DNA of 64,000 nucleotides, taken from assembly GCF_933775445.1 (NCBI RefSeq), contig NC_065877.1:20460001-20524000 (forward strand), written 5' to 3'. Below, in pieces: positions 12,199-23,795 of the stretch. The position numbers were made by a program, and so were the translations under genes. This DNA comes from Argentina anserina. Lineage: Eukaryota; Streptophyta; Magnoliopsida; Rosales; Rosaceae. The notes beneath the pieces were generated by a model. It worked only from the letters and a program-made list of their open reading frames with translations. It was not told the origin of the DNA and made no database searches. The stretch's first letter is position 1; the number at the start of each line of letters is the position of its first letter.

Positions 12199-12305
12199 AG
12201 AAGAAAGGTAAATGCTAATTACATTCATTGATCTCTAATTACAAGTAATCAACTCTATATATAACCTAGAAATCATTTCTATAAATCCCACAAATCACGC
12301 TCACA
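12199..12305 (-). repeat. 3' LTR of Copia element A
   Basis: Minus-strand start TGTGAGCGTGATTTG, end CCTTTCTTCT; 107 bp. The polypurine tract AACTTGAGGAGAAG (complement of 12306-12319) directly precedes it. It lacks a 25-bp segment present in the other LTR. Confidence 0.9.
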
Positions 12306-12312
12306 CTTCTCC

Positions 12313-15300
12313 TCAAGTTGATGCATACACATCAATCATGCCCAACTTGCTAAGTGAGTCATAAAATGCCTTCTTATACACTCCTTTTGTGAGCATATCG
12401 GCAAGTTACTCTTTTGTACGAACAAAAGGAAAACAAATGATCTTCGCGTCTAGCTTCTCCTTTATAAAGTGACGATCAACCTCCACATGTTTTGTACGAT
12501 CATGTTGCACAGGATTCTGTGAGATATCAATAGCTGTCTTGTTGTCACAATACAGCTTCATATCACTCTTAGGCTTAATACCCAATTCTTGTAGCAAATT
12601 TCTAAGCCATAACAATTCGCACACTCTCTGAGCCATATCTCTGTATTCTGCTTCAGCACTAGATCGAGCTACCAATTTTTGTTTCTTACACTTCCATGTA
12701 ACAAGATTACCCCCAACAAAGGTAAAGTACCCTGATGTGGATCTCCGATCTGTAATATTTCCAGCTCAGTCTGCATCTGTGAAGCCACAAACCTCAAGGA
12801 TATTATTGTGATTAGAGAACATTACTCCTTTTCCTGGAGCTAACTTCAAGTACCTTAGAATCCTTACAACAACATCCATGTGGTTCACACTGGGATTATG
12901 CATGAACTGACTCACTACACTTACTGCATACGCAACATCTGGTCTGGTATGTGATAAATAAATTAGGCGTCCAACTAGCCTTTGATAACGGGGATTTTCA
13001 GTGGGCACTTCATCTGGATACTCTGCTAATCGGTAGAGTATCAATGGGAGTACAATCCAACATACATGTCTTTGTTAGTAGATCAAGGATGTACTTCCTC
13101 TTACACATATAGATAATATCACTACCACGGACTACCTCAATGCCTAAGAAGTACTTGACTATACCTAGGTCCTTCATCTCAAACTTTGTAGCCAGCTATT
13201 TCTGTAATCTATCCACCTCAACCGTATCATTCCCAGTAACTATCATATCATCAACATATATGATTAGGGCTGTTATCTTTTCATGTTGATGTTTGAGAAA
13301 TAACGTGTGGTCTGAATTATTCTGTCTGTAGCCAATTTTCCTCATGAACTGTGAGAATCTTCCAAACCAAGCACGAGGTGACTGTTTAAGACCATACAAA
13401 GACTTTCTCAATCTGCATACAAAGTTACTAGGAGAAGCGGCCACATATCCAGGTGGAAGATCAATGTATACTTCCTTTGTGAGTTCTCCATGAAGGAATG
13501 CATTCTTAACATCAAACTATCTAAGTGGCGAGTTTAAATTAGCAGCAAAAGAGAGCAATACCCGAATAGTGTTTATCTTTGCCACAGGTGCAAATCTCTC
13601 ATCATAGTCTATGCCATATGTCTGGGTGAACCCCTTTGCAACTAGGCATGCTTTATACCGGCTCACTGACCCATCTGGATTATGCTTCACTGTAAACATC
13701 AACGACATCCCACAGCCTTCTTGCCATGTGGTGGAGATACAAGCTCGCAAGTATCGTTCTTTTGTAATGCTTCCATCTCTTCCTCCATTGCTTTCCTCCA
13801 TTTTTGATCTCCCAATGCATCATGCACTTTGTTAAGTACTGATACAGTAGATTTGATTCACAAATGATTCATATGACTTAGACAATCTTTTGGTAGACAT
13901 AAAATTTGCTACATGATACTTGGCATTAGTCTGAAGGGTAGGTTCATATTTTTTTGGTTGGCTGACCCCGAGTAGACCTATTTGGCAAGACATATTGTGT
14001 ACTATTATCCTCACTAGTATTAGCCCCAATAGAATGACTAACCTCATATGAGTGATATTCTGTACCATGAGAGCATTGGTCAGGTGTATAAACATCAGTA
14101 CAGGAGACATGAGGGGCAATTGTGTTGTTATCTTCTAGTACCTGATTCTCCGGAGTGACTACACCGGAATCATCCGGTGGTGCCTGTGTAGCTGACATAT
14201 TGATAATTTGAATGGAACCTGTCACCATATCTACTAGCTCAATGGTCTCTCCCTCTACATGATACAGCTCTTCAAAATATAAATTCTCCCCCTTTCTGAA
14301 AGTAGCTCATATCTTCAAAGAAAGTAACATCCATAGTGACATAGTACTTCCTGGTAGGTGGATGATAGCACCGGTACCCTTTCTGATGTCCTCTATACCC
14401 AACCAACACACATTTAACTGCTCGGGCATCCAACTTAGACCTCTGATGTTGTGGAAGATAGACAAAAGCAACACAACCGAAAATACGGGCATGAAGATTA
14501 TGAAAAAAAAGGTAATGAGACATGAGATGCAAGCACCTCATACGGAACTTTTCCTTGAAAGACACGAGATGGAAGACGATTAATGAGGTGGGCGGAAGTG
14601 ATGACAGCATCACCCCAAAGGTATGTAGGCATATGTGCACTAAAAAGAATACACCGAGCCATATCAAGTAAGTGACGATTTTTCCTTTCACAAACCCCAT
14701 TTTGCTCAGGTGTGTAAGGACACGTTGTTTGATGAACAATTACGTGTGTGTTAAAGAACTCTTGAAAGACACAATTCACATATTCCTCCCCCCCCCCCCC
14801 CCGTTATCAGAACGAAGAACTCTAATAGTGGCATTATATTGTGTTTGGACAATGGTATAGAAGGCTTGAAAAGCTGGAAAAACCTCATCTTTAGTTTTGA
14901 GGAGAACAATCCACGAAAGACGGGTGCAATCATCAATAAATGATACATAATACCGCATCCCGGACATAGTAGATTCTTTGGAGGGTCCCCAAACATCAGA
15001 ATAAATTAATTCAAAAGGAAGAATACGTTTATTAGAAGTACTAGGGGAATAAGTAGATCGATGACTCTTGCCCAAAACACACGTCTCACAACGTAAAAGT
15101 GACTCATCCACACTAATAAACAAAGTAGGCATAGATTGTTTCATAAGACGAAAAGATAGATGCCCTAAGCGACGATGTCATAACCAAATTTCACTTAGCT
15201 TGTCAGAAGTGGAGATTAAAGCGGTCCGAGACTGTGCCCCTTGTTTTTCCCCTGCATATGTCTGATCCAGATGAAACAACCGACCCATCAGATACACCCG

Positions 15301-16668
15301 ACCAATTAAATCCCCGATGAGAAGATCCTAAAATATCACATACATAAGAAAAAATGTCACATAACACTTAGCGTCAGCGTTCAATTGGGGAACATATATC
15401 AAATGATGAGATAAAGCAGGTACATATAACACATTGTGAAGCTCTATTATGGGAGTAATATGTACTGACCCTTTCCCTAAGACGGGAAAGGTCTCACCAT
15501 TAGCATTAGTAACATAGGGTACAGGGGGAGGAGACTATACAGTAAAATAAGATTTGTCATAAGTCATATGATCAGATGCACCAGAATCAATAATCCATGT
15601 ATCAAAACCAACAAAGTTAGAAATATTTAAAGCCATACCAATTTTACCACGACCAGTTATGGATGCGGTAGGTATTGCTCCTCCCGCTGTACGATGGTCA
15701 TGTCCAACCATACCATAGATATCAGGTTCCTGGACTAACAGAATAGCTGCTTTTGTCTTGGGACGATAATTGGGCCTTTTTGGCCTAGGGTGTGGATACA
15801 ATTTCCAACAGGTTGGACGAGCATAGTTAGTATCATGACAATAAGAGCAAAGAGTGTGGGGCTGATTCCCGAAGCCTAGTGGTGGTCCTTGATGATGAAG
15901 AGGAGCTGAAGTGGCTTGCGGAAAGGATGGTGCTGGAGATCTAGCATGAATAGTAAGGCTGGAAACTGCAACTGGTGCCTGATGGAGACTCTCCTGCTGA
16001 GACTCATCCTTATGGATATATGTGAAAGCAGTGAGTAGACTAGGGGGTTCGGTCTTTCAGAGCAATTCGCCTTTCGCACTGTTATGCTTTGCATCAAGAC
16101 CTTTCAGAAAATGGTGAACTCGTTCAAGCTCCTTCTCCTTTTGGTACCAAACAATATCCTCTTGATTCTTGATCATGCAAGAACGTTTCACATCAATCTC
16201 AGCCTAAATATTTTTCAGTTTGGTGAAATAATGCGCCACTGGTTGCCCATCATGTTGCATTGCCAAAACTGTGCACATTAACTCATGAACTTGTATGAAA
16301 TCAAAGTCATTAGTATATAAGCTTTCCAGTGTTTGAAATATTGCCTGCGCAGTGGTACATGCCTCGACCAGATCAACGATCTCGTCATTCATAGCTTTCC
16401 ACAAGACTGACATGACAAGACCATCATCGTCGTCCCACGTAGTGTATGCAACAATATCATCTTTACTAGGAGCAGTAGTTACTCCGGTTACATGCCTTAT
16501 CTTGTGCATGCCGCGAAGATGAGTGGCCATAATTCTCTTCCATTTACGGAAATTGTTTCCGTTGAGTTTGGCACCTCCAAATGAACAACTTTCAGAATTC
16601 TTGACAGATACTTCAAATTGTGAAACGTTATTGATTCGAGAACTTTCTGTGTCGTCTCCAGAACCTAT
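12313..16668 (-). pseudogene. Gag-pol of Copia element A, heavily mutated
   Basis: A single gag-pol frame is expected; here it is split by many stops and shifts. Recognisable pieces in minus-strand order: gag (about 16530-16200) with the start codon changed from ATG to ATA (16666-16668); the protease motif DSGASDHMT (about 15570); the integrase region with CETCVLGKSH (about 15080) and an expanded G tract at the DNGG motif (14788-14802); integrase C-terminus; RT with YVDDM (about 13250); and RNase H (12406-12675). It is clearly related to element B throughout. It cannot encode functional proteins. Confidence 0.9.
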
Positions 16669-16909
16669 TGAAAAAGGAAAAAATTAGGATTGATGCAACG
16701 GAAACACCAAAAGAAAAGGTTTTAAACCGGTCTTGTGTGCACCTGCACTGGCGGTGTACCTACACTGACAACCAAGAACATAGAATTCAGGTCGGACCGG
16801 GTCGGGTCGAAAGTGGGCCGGGTTGAGTCGATGCGGGTCGAACGCTGAAAGTCTCCGAATTTGCTTGAAAAAGGAAAGGACGTCTTCGCGCACCCGAGGG
16901 AGAGACAGA

Positions 16910-17077
16910 AGAAGAAAGGTATATATTCTTGCTTAATTGATTTGAACAATTACAAGGTATTTATAGAAATCTAGACTACTATTTATCAAGTATGAAACCA
17001 AATATTGATTTGTCAATTAGTACGGCTATAGATTTAGTTGGTGAGATCTGGTTGTTGTTTGTTGACTCATGCTAACA
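16910..17077 (-). repeat. 3' LTR of Copia element B
   Basis: 168 bp; minus-strand start TGTTAGCATGAG, end CCTTTCTTCT. It is preceded on the minus strand by the purine-rich tract ACTTGAGGGTGAG. Very short LTRs of this kind are typical of some plant Copia lineages (Ale/Retrofit-like); the lineage assignment is an inference. Confidence 0.93.
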
Positions 17078-17084
17078 CTCACCC

Positions 17085-20000
17085 TCAAGTTGGTGCATAC
17101 ATATCGACCATGCCCAACTTGCTAAGTGAGTCATAAAAAACCCTTTTAGATACTACTTTTGTGAGTATATCTGCAAGTTGCTCTTCCGAAGAAACAAAAG
17201 GAAAGCTAATGATCTTAGCATCTAGCTTCTCCTTTATAAAGTGACAATCAACCTCCACATGCTTTGTACGATCATGTTGTACAGGAATATGTGAAATATC
17301 AACAGCTGCCTTGTTGTCACAGTACAACTGCATAACATTCTTAGGCTTAACACCCAAATCTTGTAGCAAATTTCTAAGCCATAACAACTCACATACTCCA
17401 TGAGCCATACCTCTTTATTCTGCTTCAGCACTAGATCGAGCTACCACCTTTTGTTTCTTACTCTTCCAAGTAACAAGATTACCCCCAACAAAAGTAAAGT
17501 ACCCTGATGTGGACCTCCTATCTGTAATATTTCCAGCCCAGTCTGCATCTGTGAAACCACAAACCTCAATGGTATTGTTGTGATTAGAAAACATTACACC
17601 TCTCCCTGGAGCTGACTTCAAATACCTCAAAATCCTCACAACAGCATCCATGTGATCCATACTGGGATTATGCATGAACTGACTTACTACACTTACTGCA
17701 TATGCAAGATCTGGTCTGGTATGTGACAAATAAATCAGGCGTCCAACTAGCCTTTGATAACGAGTTTTGTCAGTAGGTAACTGATTTGGGTGCTCTGCTA
17801 ATCGATGGTTCTGCTCAAGAGGAGTATCAATTGGAGTGCAATCCAACATACTTGTCTTTGTTAGTAGATCAAGGATGTACTTCCTCTGACACAGATAGAT
17901 ACCATCACTTCTCCGGGCTACCTCAATGCCCAAGAAGTACTTGAGTGTTCCTAGGTCCTTCATCTCGAATTCTGTGGCTAGCTGTTTTTGTAATCTGTCC
18001 ACCTCAATAGTATCATTACCATTAACTACCATATCATCAACATATATAATTAGGGCTGTTACCTTCCCTTGTTGGTGTTTGAGAAATAATGTGTGGTCTG
18101 AATTACTCTGTCTGTAGCCAATTTTCCTCATGAATTGTGAAAATCTTCCAAACCAAGCACCAGGAGACTGTTTAAGACCATACAAAGACTTTCTCAACCT
18201 GCATACACAGTTATCTGGAGAAGCTGCCACATATCCAGGAGGAAGATCCATATACACTTCCTCTATAAGTTCTCCATGAAGGAATGCATTCTTAACATCA
18301 AATTGTCTAAGCGGCCAGTTTAAGGTAGCAACAAAAGAGAGCAATACTCGAATAGTGTTCATCTTTGCAACAGGTGCAAAAGTCTCATCATAGTCTATGC
18401 CATATGTTTGGGTGAACCCTTTTGCTACTAGGCGTGCTTTATACCGGCTCACTGACCCATCTGGATTATGTTTTACTGTAAACACCCAACGACATCCCAC
18501 TGCCTTCTTGCCATGTGGTGGAGATACAAGCTCCCACGTATTGTTCTTATGTAATGCTTCCATCTCTTCCTCCATCGCTTTCCTCCATTTTGGATCTCCC
18601 AATGCATCATGCACTTTGTTAGGTATTGATACAGCAGAAATTTGATTCACAAATGATTCATATGACTTAGACAATCTTTTAGTAGACATAAAATTTGCCA
18701 CAAGATACTTAGCTTTAGCTTGAAGGGTAGGTTCATATTTTTTTGTTAGCTGACCCCGAGTAGACCTATTTGGCAAGATATATTGTCTACTATTAGCTTC
18801 ACTAGTACTAGTCCCAATAGAATTACTAACCTCAGATGAGTGATCTTCTGTACCAGGGGAACGTTGGTCCGGGGTATAAATAACAGTAGGGGAGGCAGTT
18901 GTGCTGTCAGCTTCCGGTACCTGAATCTCTGGAGTGATTATACCAGAATCATCTGGTGGTGCATGTGTAGCTGACACATCAGTAATCCCAACCGAACCTG
19001 GCACCATATCTCCTGGCTGACTTGTCTCCCCCTTTCCATGATACAGTTCTTCAAAATATGAAATCTCCCCGTGAAGAGCAGTATCAGAAGACGTAAAATA
19101 GCTCATGTCCTCAAAGAAAATAACATCCATAGTGACATAATACTGTCTGGTAGGTGGATGAAAGCACCTGTACCCTTTCTGATGTCCTCCGTATCCAACG
19201 AACACACATTTAACCGCTCGGGCATCCAACTTAGACCTCTGATGTTTTGGAAGATGGACAAAAGCAACACAACCGAAAACACGGGCTAGAAGATTATGAA
19301 AAGAGGGTAAGGAAACATGGGAAGCAAGCACCTCATATAGAACTCTGCCTTCAAGGACACGAGATGGAAGACGATTAATGAGGTGAGCAAAAGTTATGAC
19401 AGCATCACCCCAAAGGTATTTAGGCATATGGACAGTAAAGAGAATACACCGAGCCATATCAAGTAAATGACGATTTTTCCTTTCGGAAACTCCATTTTGC
19501 TCAGGTGTGTAAGGACACGTTGTTTGATGAACAATTCCGTGTGTGTTAAAAAACTCCTGAAAGACACGATTCACATATTCCCCCCCCCCCATTATCAGAA
19601 CGAAGAATTTTAATTGTGGCATTATATTGTATTTGGACAGTGGTATAGAAGGCTTGAAAAGCTGGAAAAACCTCCTTTTTGGTTTTTAGAAGAACAATCC
19701 ATGAAAGACGTGTGCAATCATCAATAAATGACACATAATACCGTATTCCCGACACAGTAGATTCTTTGGAGGGTCCCCAAACATCAGAATGAATTAATTC
19801 AAAAGGAAGAATACTTTTATTAGAAGTACTAGGGGAATAAGTAGACGGATGACTTTTGCCCAAAACACATGTTTCACAACGAAAAACTGACTCATCCACA
19901 CCAATAAACAAAGTAGGCATGAATTTTTTCATAACACTAAATGAAGGATGCCCCAAGCGACGATGCCATAACTAAACTTCACTTAGCTTATCAGAAGTGG

Positions 20001-21414
20001 AGAGCAAAGCGATCCGGGACTGTGCCCCTGGTTTTTCCCCCGCATATGTCTGATCCAGATGAAACAACCTGCCCCGTAGATACCCCCGACCAATTAACTG
20101 CCCCATACATGGGAAAAAATGTCACAGAGCACTTAGCTTCAGTGTTCATTTGTTGGACAGATATCAAATGATGAGATAAAGCAGGTACATATAAGACATT
20201 ATGAAGCTCTATTGTGGGAGTAATACGAACTGATCCTTTCCCTAATACGGGGAAGCCTCACCATTAGCATTAGTAACATATGGTACTGGTGGAGGAGATA
20301 TTATAATAAAATAAGATTTGTCATAAGTCATATGATCAGACGCACCAGAATCAATAATCCATGTATCAAAACCATCAAAGTGAGAAATATGTAAAGCTAT
20401 ACCAATCTTACCACGACCAGCTATTGATGCTATGGGTGTTGCTCCTCCTGCTGTATGATGATCATGTCCAACCACACTATAAATATCTGGTTCCTGGACC
20501 AGTTTAATAGCTGCTTTTGCCTTAGGACGATAATTAGGCCTTTGGTGCCTAAGGTGTGGATACAACTTCCAACAGGTTGCACGAGCATGGTTTGTATCAT
20601 GGCAATAAGAACAAGGAGGGCGGGGCTGATTCCCGAAACCTGGTGGTGGTCCTCGGTGATGAAGTGGAGATGAAGTGGCCTGCTGAATGGGTGGTGCTGA
20701 AGATCTAGCATGAATAGTAAGGCTGGAAACTTCAACTTGTGTCTGATGAAGGCTTTCCTGGTCAGATTCATCCTTACGGATATAGGTGAAAGCTGTAATT
20801 AAGCTAGGGGGTTCGGTCTGGCGGAGTAATTCCCATTTCGCACTGTTATGTTTAGTATCAAGACCTTTCAGAAAATGGTGAACTCGCTCAAGCTCCATCT
20901 CACGTTGGTACCAAACAATATCCTCTTGGTGTTTGATCATGCAAGGACGTTTCACATCAATCTCTGCCCAAATATTTCTTAGTTTGGTGAAATATTGCGC
21001 CACCGGTTGCCCATCTTGTTGCATCGCCAAGGCGGTGCACATTAACTCATGAACCTGTATGAAATCAGAATCATTAGTGTATAAGCCTTCAAGTGTCAGC
21101 CATATTGCCTGTGCAGTGTCACATGCCTCCACCAGATCAATTATCTCGTCATTCATAACTTTCCACAAGACGGACATCACAAGGCCATCATCATCGTCCC
21201 ATTTAGTGTAGGCAATAATATCATCTTTACTAGGAGCCTGAGTGACTCTGGTTACATGCCCCATCTTGTGCATGCCGTGAAGATGAGCCGCCATAAGTCG
21301 CTTCCATTTACGGAAATTGGTTCCATTGAGTTTAGTACCCCCAAAGGACCCACTGTCAGAACTCTTGACAGATACTTCAAATTTCGGAACATCAGCTTCG
21401 TCTTCAGAACCCAT
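17085..21414 (-). pseudogene. Gag-pol of Copia element B, four visible lesions
   Basis: Gag starts at ATG 21414 (MGSEDEADVPKFEVS), has a CX2CX4HX4C zinc knuckle (CSYCHDTNHARATC) and runs into the protease motif WIIDSGASDHMT. Integrase has CETCVLGKSH, RT has YVDDMV, and RNase H has DADWAGN..RSTSGY and a CDNKAAVDIS segment; the frame ends at 17085. Lesions seen: a one-base loss near 20255 that ends the 390-aa gag-protease frame; a TAG at 19972-19974 where LWHRR should be preceded by Trp; an 11-G tract (19580-19590) that shifts the frame at the integrase DNGG motif; and a TAA at 17415-17417 where element A has Tyr (AEAEYRD). Otherwise the longest frame (735 aa, integrase to RNase H) is well kept, which fits recent insertion. 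Confidence 0.92.
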
Positions 21415-22102
21415 TGAAAAGGAAATGGAAAAAACAGAATCAGGAATTATGCAGCGGAAACACCAAAAAACTGATAAGAACCTGTCTTCGGTGCACGTTC
21501 ACTGTCAGTGCACCTACACTGACATTAAAGAGATAGGAATTCTGGGCCGGGCCAGATCTTGTGCGGGTCGGATTCGAATCCGGGTCGGGTCGAATCCGGG
21601 TCGGGTCGAATCCGGGATAAATCCGGGTCGGATCGAGTGTTCCGGGCCGCACAGTTTCTGGGCTGGGCCGGGTCGAGTTCGGGCCGGGCTTTAATCGAAC
21701 CGGGTCGGGGAATGTCGATTTAGGGTTGATTTTGGGGATTTTGGGGACACTTTCTGCGATTTGGAGGAGAACGACGTCCGGTGAGGAGCGGCGATTGAGG
21801 AGCGGCGACTGAGGAGCAGCGAGCGACGTCGGGGCGGGGGGTGCGGAGACAGCAACAGCGGCGACGAGAGAACGACGTCGGCTTGAGTGCGGAGCGGCGG
21901 TGTCGGGCCGAGGGGAATCAGCGGGAGAGCTGGAGGAGTGTCGGCGACGTCGGGCTTGGCTCAGGTGAAGGGCGACGTCGGGGAGCGCCGGGGGACAGCG
22001 GTGAGGGAGCGCCGGAGGGGAGGAGGCAGCGGCGAGCACGAAGGCAGTAGCCTGCCGGAAAAAAAAAACGGGGAAAAAATGCTCAGAAAAACAGAGCACG
22101 GA
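21415..22102 (-). other. GC-rich leader of Copia element B
   Basis: Sequence between the primer-binding site and the gag ATG. It is much more GC-rich than the surroundings and holds a 219-aa minus-strand open frame (21440-22099) of proline/serine/arginine-rich composition. Positions 21560-21625 repeat cgggtcgggtcgaatc with a period of about 18-19 bases. The frame shows no family resemblance, and its openness may simply reflect composition; element A has a similar cgggtcg-rich stretch at 16790-16850. Confidence 0.7.
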
Positions 22103-22115
22103 GGCTCTGATACCA
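22103..22115 (-). other. Primer-binding site of Copia element B
   Basis: Minus-strand TGGTATCAGAGCC, the standard plant Copia site complementary to initiator tRNA-Met; it directly follows the 5' LTR. Confidence 0.93.
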
Positions 22116-22282
22116 AGAAGAAAGGTATATATTCTTGCTTAATTGATATGAACAATTACAAGGTATTTATAGAAATCTGACTACTATTTATCAAGTATGA
22201 AACCAAATATTGATTCGTCAATTAATACAGCTATAGATTTAGTTGGTGAGATCTGGTTGTTGTTTGTTGACTCATGCTAACA
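22116..22282 (-). repeat. 5' LTR of Copia element B
   Basis: 167 bp, about 97% identical to the copy at 16910-17077 (four substitutions, one indel). The target-site copy ACAGA follows at 22283-22287. Confidence 0.93.
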
Positions 22283-22312
22283 ACAGAGACCACCGAAGGA
22301 GAAGATTTCGTG

Positions 22313-22561
22313 GGCGATCAAGCTCGTCGATCGCTGCCTCGATCGGATCCATGAGGCGATCAAGTTGTCGTCGGCGATCAAGCTCGTCGATCGCTGCCTC
22401 GATCGGATCCATAAGGCGATCAAGCTGTCGTCGGCGATCTAGCTCGTCGATCGCTGCCTCGATCGGATCCAGAAGGTCGCCAGAAGATCGCTGCCTCGAT
22501 CGGATCCAGAAGGTCACCGGAAGATCGATGCCTGGTTCGGATCCAGAAGGTCGCCGGAAGA
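22313..22561. repeat. Tandem repeats of 60 bp and 37 bp in the leader of element A
   Basis: Two array types run into each other. A 60-bp unit starts at 22313, 22373 and 22433 (ggcgatcaagctcgtcgatc ...). Inside the third unit a 37-bp unit begins (tcgctgcctcgatcggatcc ...), repeating at 22451, 22488 and 22525, with a degenerate start at 22562. Both contain gcctcgatcggatcc. Because 60 is a multiple of three, both strands stay open (for example a 20-residue repeat with PIEAAIDELD on the minus strand), but nothing else suggests a protein. Confidence 0.9.
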
Positions 22562-22767
22562 TTGTTGCCTAGTGTTCTATGTCGTCGGAGGGGTACCGGG
22601 TCGGGTCTCGGGTACCCGGTTGGCTCGGCTGGAGAGGCTCTCGGGGGACACGGCCTCCGTCACTGTGTATCTCACAGTCTCCGTGCTTCTGTGGTGGGTA
22701 AGACAAAAAAGGACGGCGGCAAGACAGAAATGGAGCGGCCAAAAAACCTAGAAAAAGCAGAGGCTCT

Positions 22768-22779
22768 GCTCTGATACCA
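22768..22779 (-). other. Primer-binding site of Copia element A
   Basis: Minus-strand TGGTATCAGAGC next to the 5' LTR of A. Confidence 0.92.
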
Positions 22780-22911
22780 AGAAGAAAGGTAAATGCTAAT
22801 TACATTCATTGATCTCTAATTACAAGTAATCAGCTCTATATATAACCTAGAAATCATTTCTATAAATTCCACAAATCACGTCCGTGATTTGCTCCACAAA
22901 TCACGCTCACA
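22780..22911 (-). repeat. 5' LTR of Copia element A
   Basis: 132 bp. Same ends as the copy at 12199-12305, but with about 25 extra bases near 22880-22905 that repeat and partly invert the ccacaaatcacg word. The target-site copy ACGAT follows at 22912-22916. Confidence 0.9.
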
Positions 22912-22916
22912 ACGAT

Positions 22917-23279
22917 ACCTTATCTACTCTCAGGGTTTCCTTCATTAATTAAGGACATTCCGTTTTAGATCACTTAGCATACTTTGACAACCGTAAGGTC
23001 ACTAATTGCAATTTCTCCATCGGATAACAATATTAATCTTTTATAACAAACTTAAATGGCATGTCAGCGCATCACAAAATTGAGAACATCATAACGTGCT
23101 TGACCAATCAGTTTGATATATGGAAACCAATGGAAACTGTTGCTAGATTCTGCACATAATAGTAACTCTAATTTGAAATAAAAATGCCTCATGTTGCATG
23201 TCTACTCTACGTACATCACACTCCAAGTCCTACAAAAACCACAACTACACGCATACGGTCGCAATTGTATACATGAATT
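22917..23279. other. No gene; 3' flank of the SAUR pseudogene
   Basis: AT-rich sequence between element A and the SAUR pseudogene. Nothing recognised. Confidence 0.5.
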
Positions 23280-23663
23280 TACATTCATAGATCTATATAT
23301 TAGTATAGCTTTCTCTAACTCCAAAGTCATGCCAATTTGGACAAGCGAGATAATGTAATTCATGAAGAGTGAATTGCACGGGACTACAATTGGTCCGTCA
23401 CTTGGTATTCCAAACTCATTTTAGGACATTTTGAAAAGCTCTTGGAAAATGTAGTTGCACAGAAAAGATAAGGGAAGAACAAAACGCCTTTCGTCAAGGG
23501 TGTAGATAACAAAAGTGCCCTTATCTGCAGACTTGGTGCTGTCCATCTTGAGACTAAAACTTACTCCTGCTCTTGATGAGTATGAATTCTTTTTCCTCCG
23601 GATGAATGGTACCGTCCTAGTTTTCATGAGTTTGTTGGGGCTAGGCATCATATCCATTGCCAC
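23280..23663 (-). pseudogene. SAUR copy with a nonsense codon
   Basis: The frame starts at ATG 23663 (MAMDMMPSPNKLMKTRTV) and contains the SAUR core GTFVIYTLDERRFVLPLSFL and FQELFKMS. It then meets TAA (complement of 23421-23423) exactly where the paralogues have Glu (KMSEEEFG): GAA to TAA is one substitution. The same frame continues after the stop with NEFGIPSDGPIVVPC, MNYIISLVQIGM and LEKAI, so only the stop breaks the core. The family tail after LEKAI is also unlike the intact copies. Loss of function is recent and probably began with the stop. Confidence 0.85.
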
Positions 23664-23795
23664 TTTACCAGCGAAGATTTTGCAGAAGAAGCGAGCTAGC
23701 TAGCTAAGAAAGTTTGAACTTTAATGTTTACTGGGAATGCCAAAATAGTGCTGTGCTAGCGATATGCAGTTGGAGATCAATGAAGTAGGGGTTTC

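Larger units (their letters stand above)
16910..22282 (-). mobile_element. Copia element B nested in element A
   Basis: Complete Ty1/Copia element of 5373 bp inserted in the leader of element A in the same orientation. LTRs lie at 16910-17077 and 22116-22282, and a perfect target-site duplication ACAGA lies at 16905-16909 and 22283-22287. The LTRs differ by four substitutions and one single-base indel over about 167 bp, so the insertion is recent. Order on the minus strand: LTR, primer-binding site, GC-rich leader, gag, protease, integrase, RT, RNase H, polypurine tract, LTR. Confidence 0.95.
12199..22911 (-). mobile_element. Copia element A, interrupted by element B
   Basis: Complete Ty1/Copia retrotransposon on the minus strand. 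LTRs lie at 12199-12305 and 22780-22911, and a perfect 5-bp duplication ACGAT flanks it at 12194-12198 and 22912-22916. Without element B it is about 5.3 kb. Order on the minus strand: 5' LTR, primer-binding site (22768-22779), leader with tandem repeats, insertion of B, gag-protease-integrase-RT-RNase H remnants, polypurine tract (complement of 12306-12319), 3' LTR. The insertion is in SAUR intergenic DNA. LTRs differ at only about 2 of 107 aligned bases plus one 25-bp indel. Confidence 0.92.

Noticed and set aside
13611..13835. Plus-strand frames in the Copia elements (also 18397-18645, 17926-18117)
   Set aside because: Antisense shadows of the RT/RNase H coding sequence; they recur at the same place in both elements only because the elements are related.
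22272..22572. A repeat protein with a 20-residue unit on either strand
   Set aside because: The frames exist only because the underlying DNA repeat is 60 bp, a multiple of three. It lies in the leader of Copia element A and both strands are equally open.
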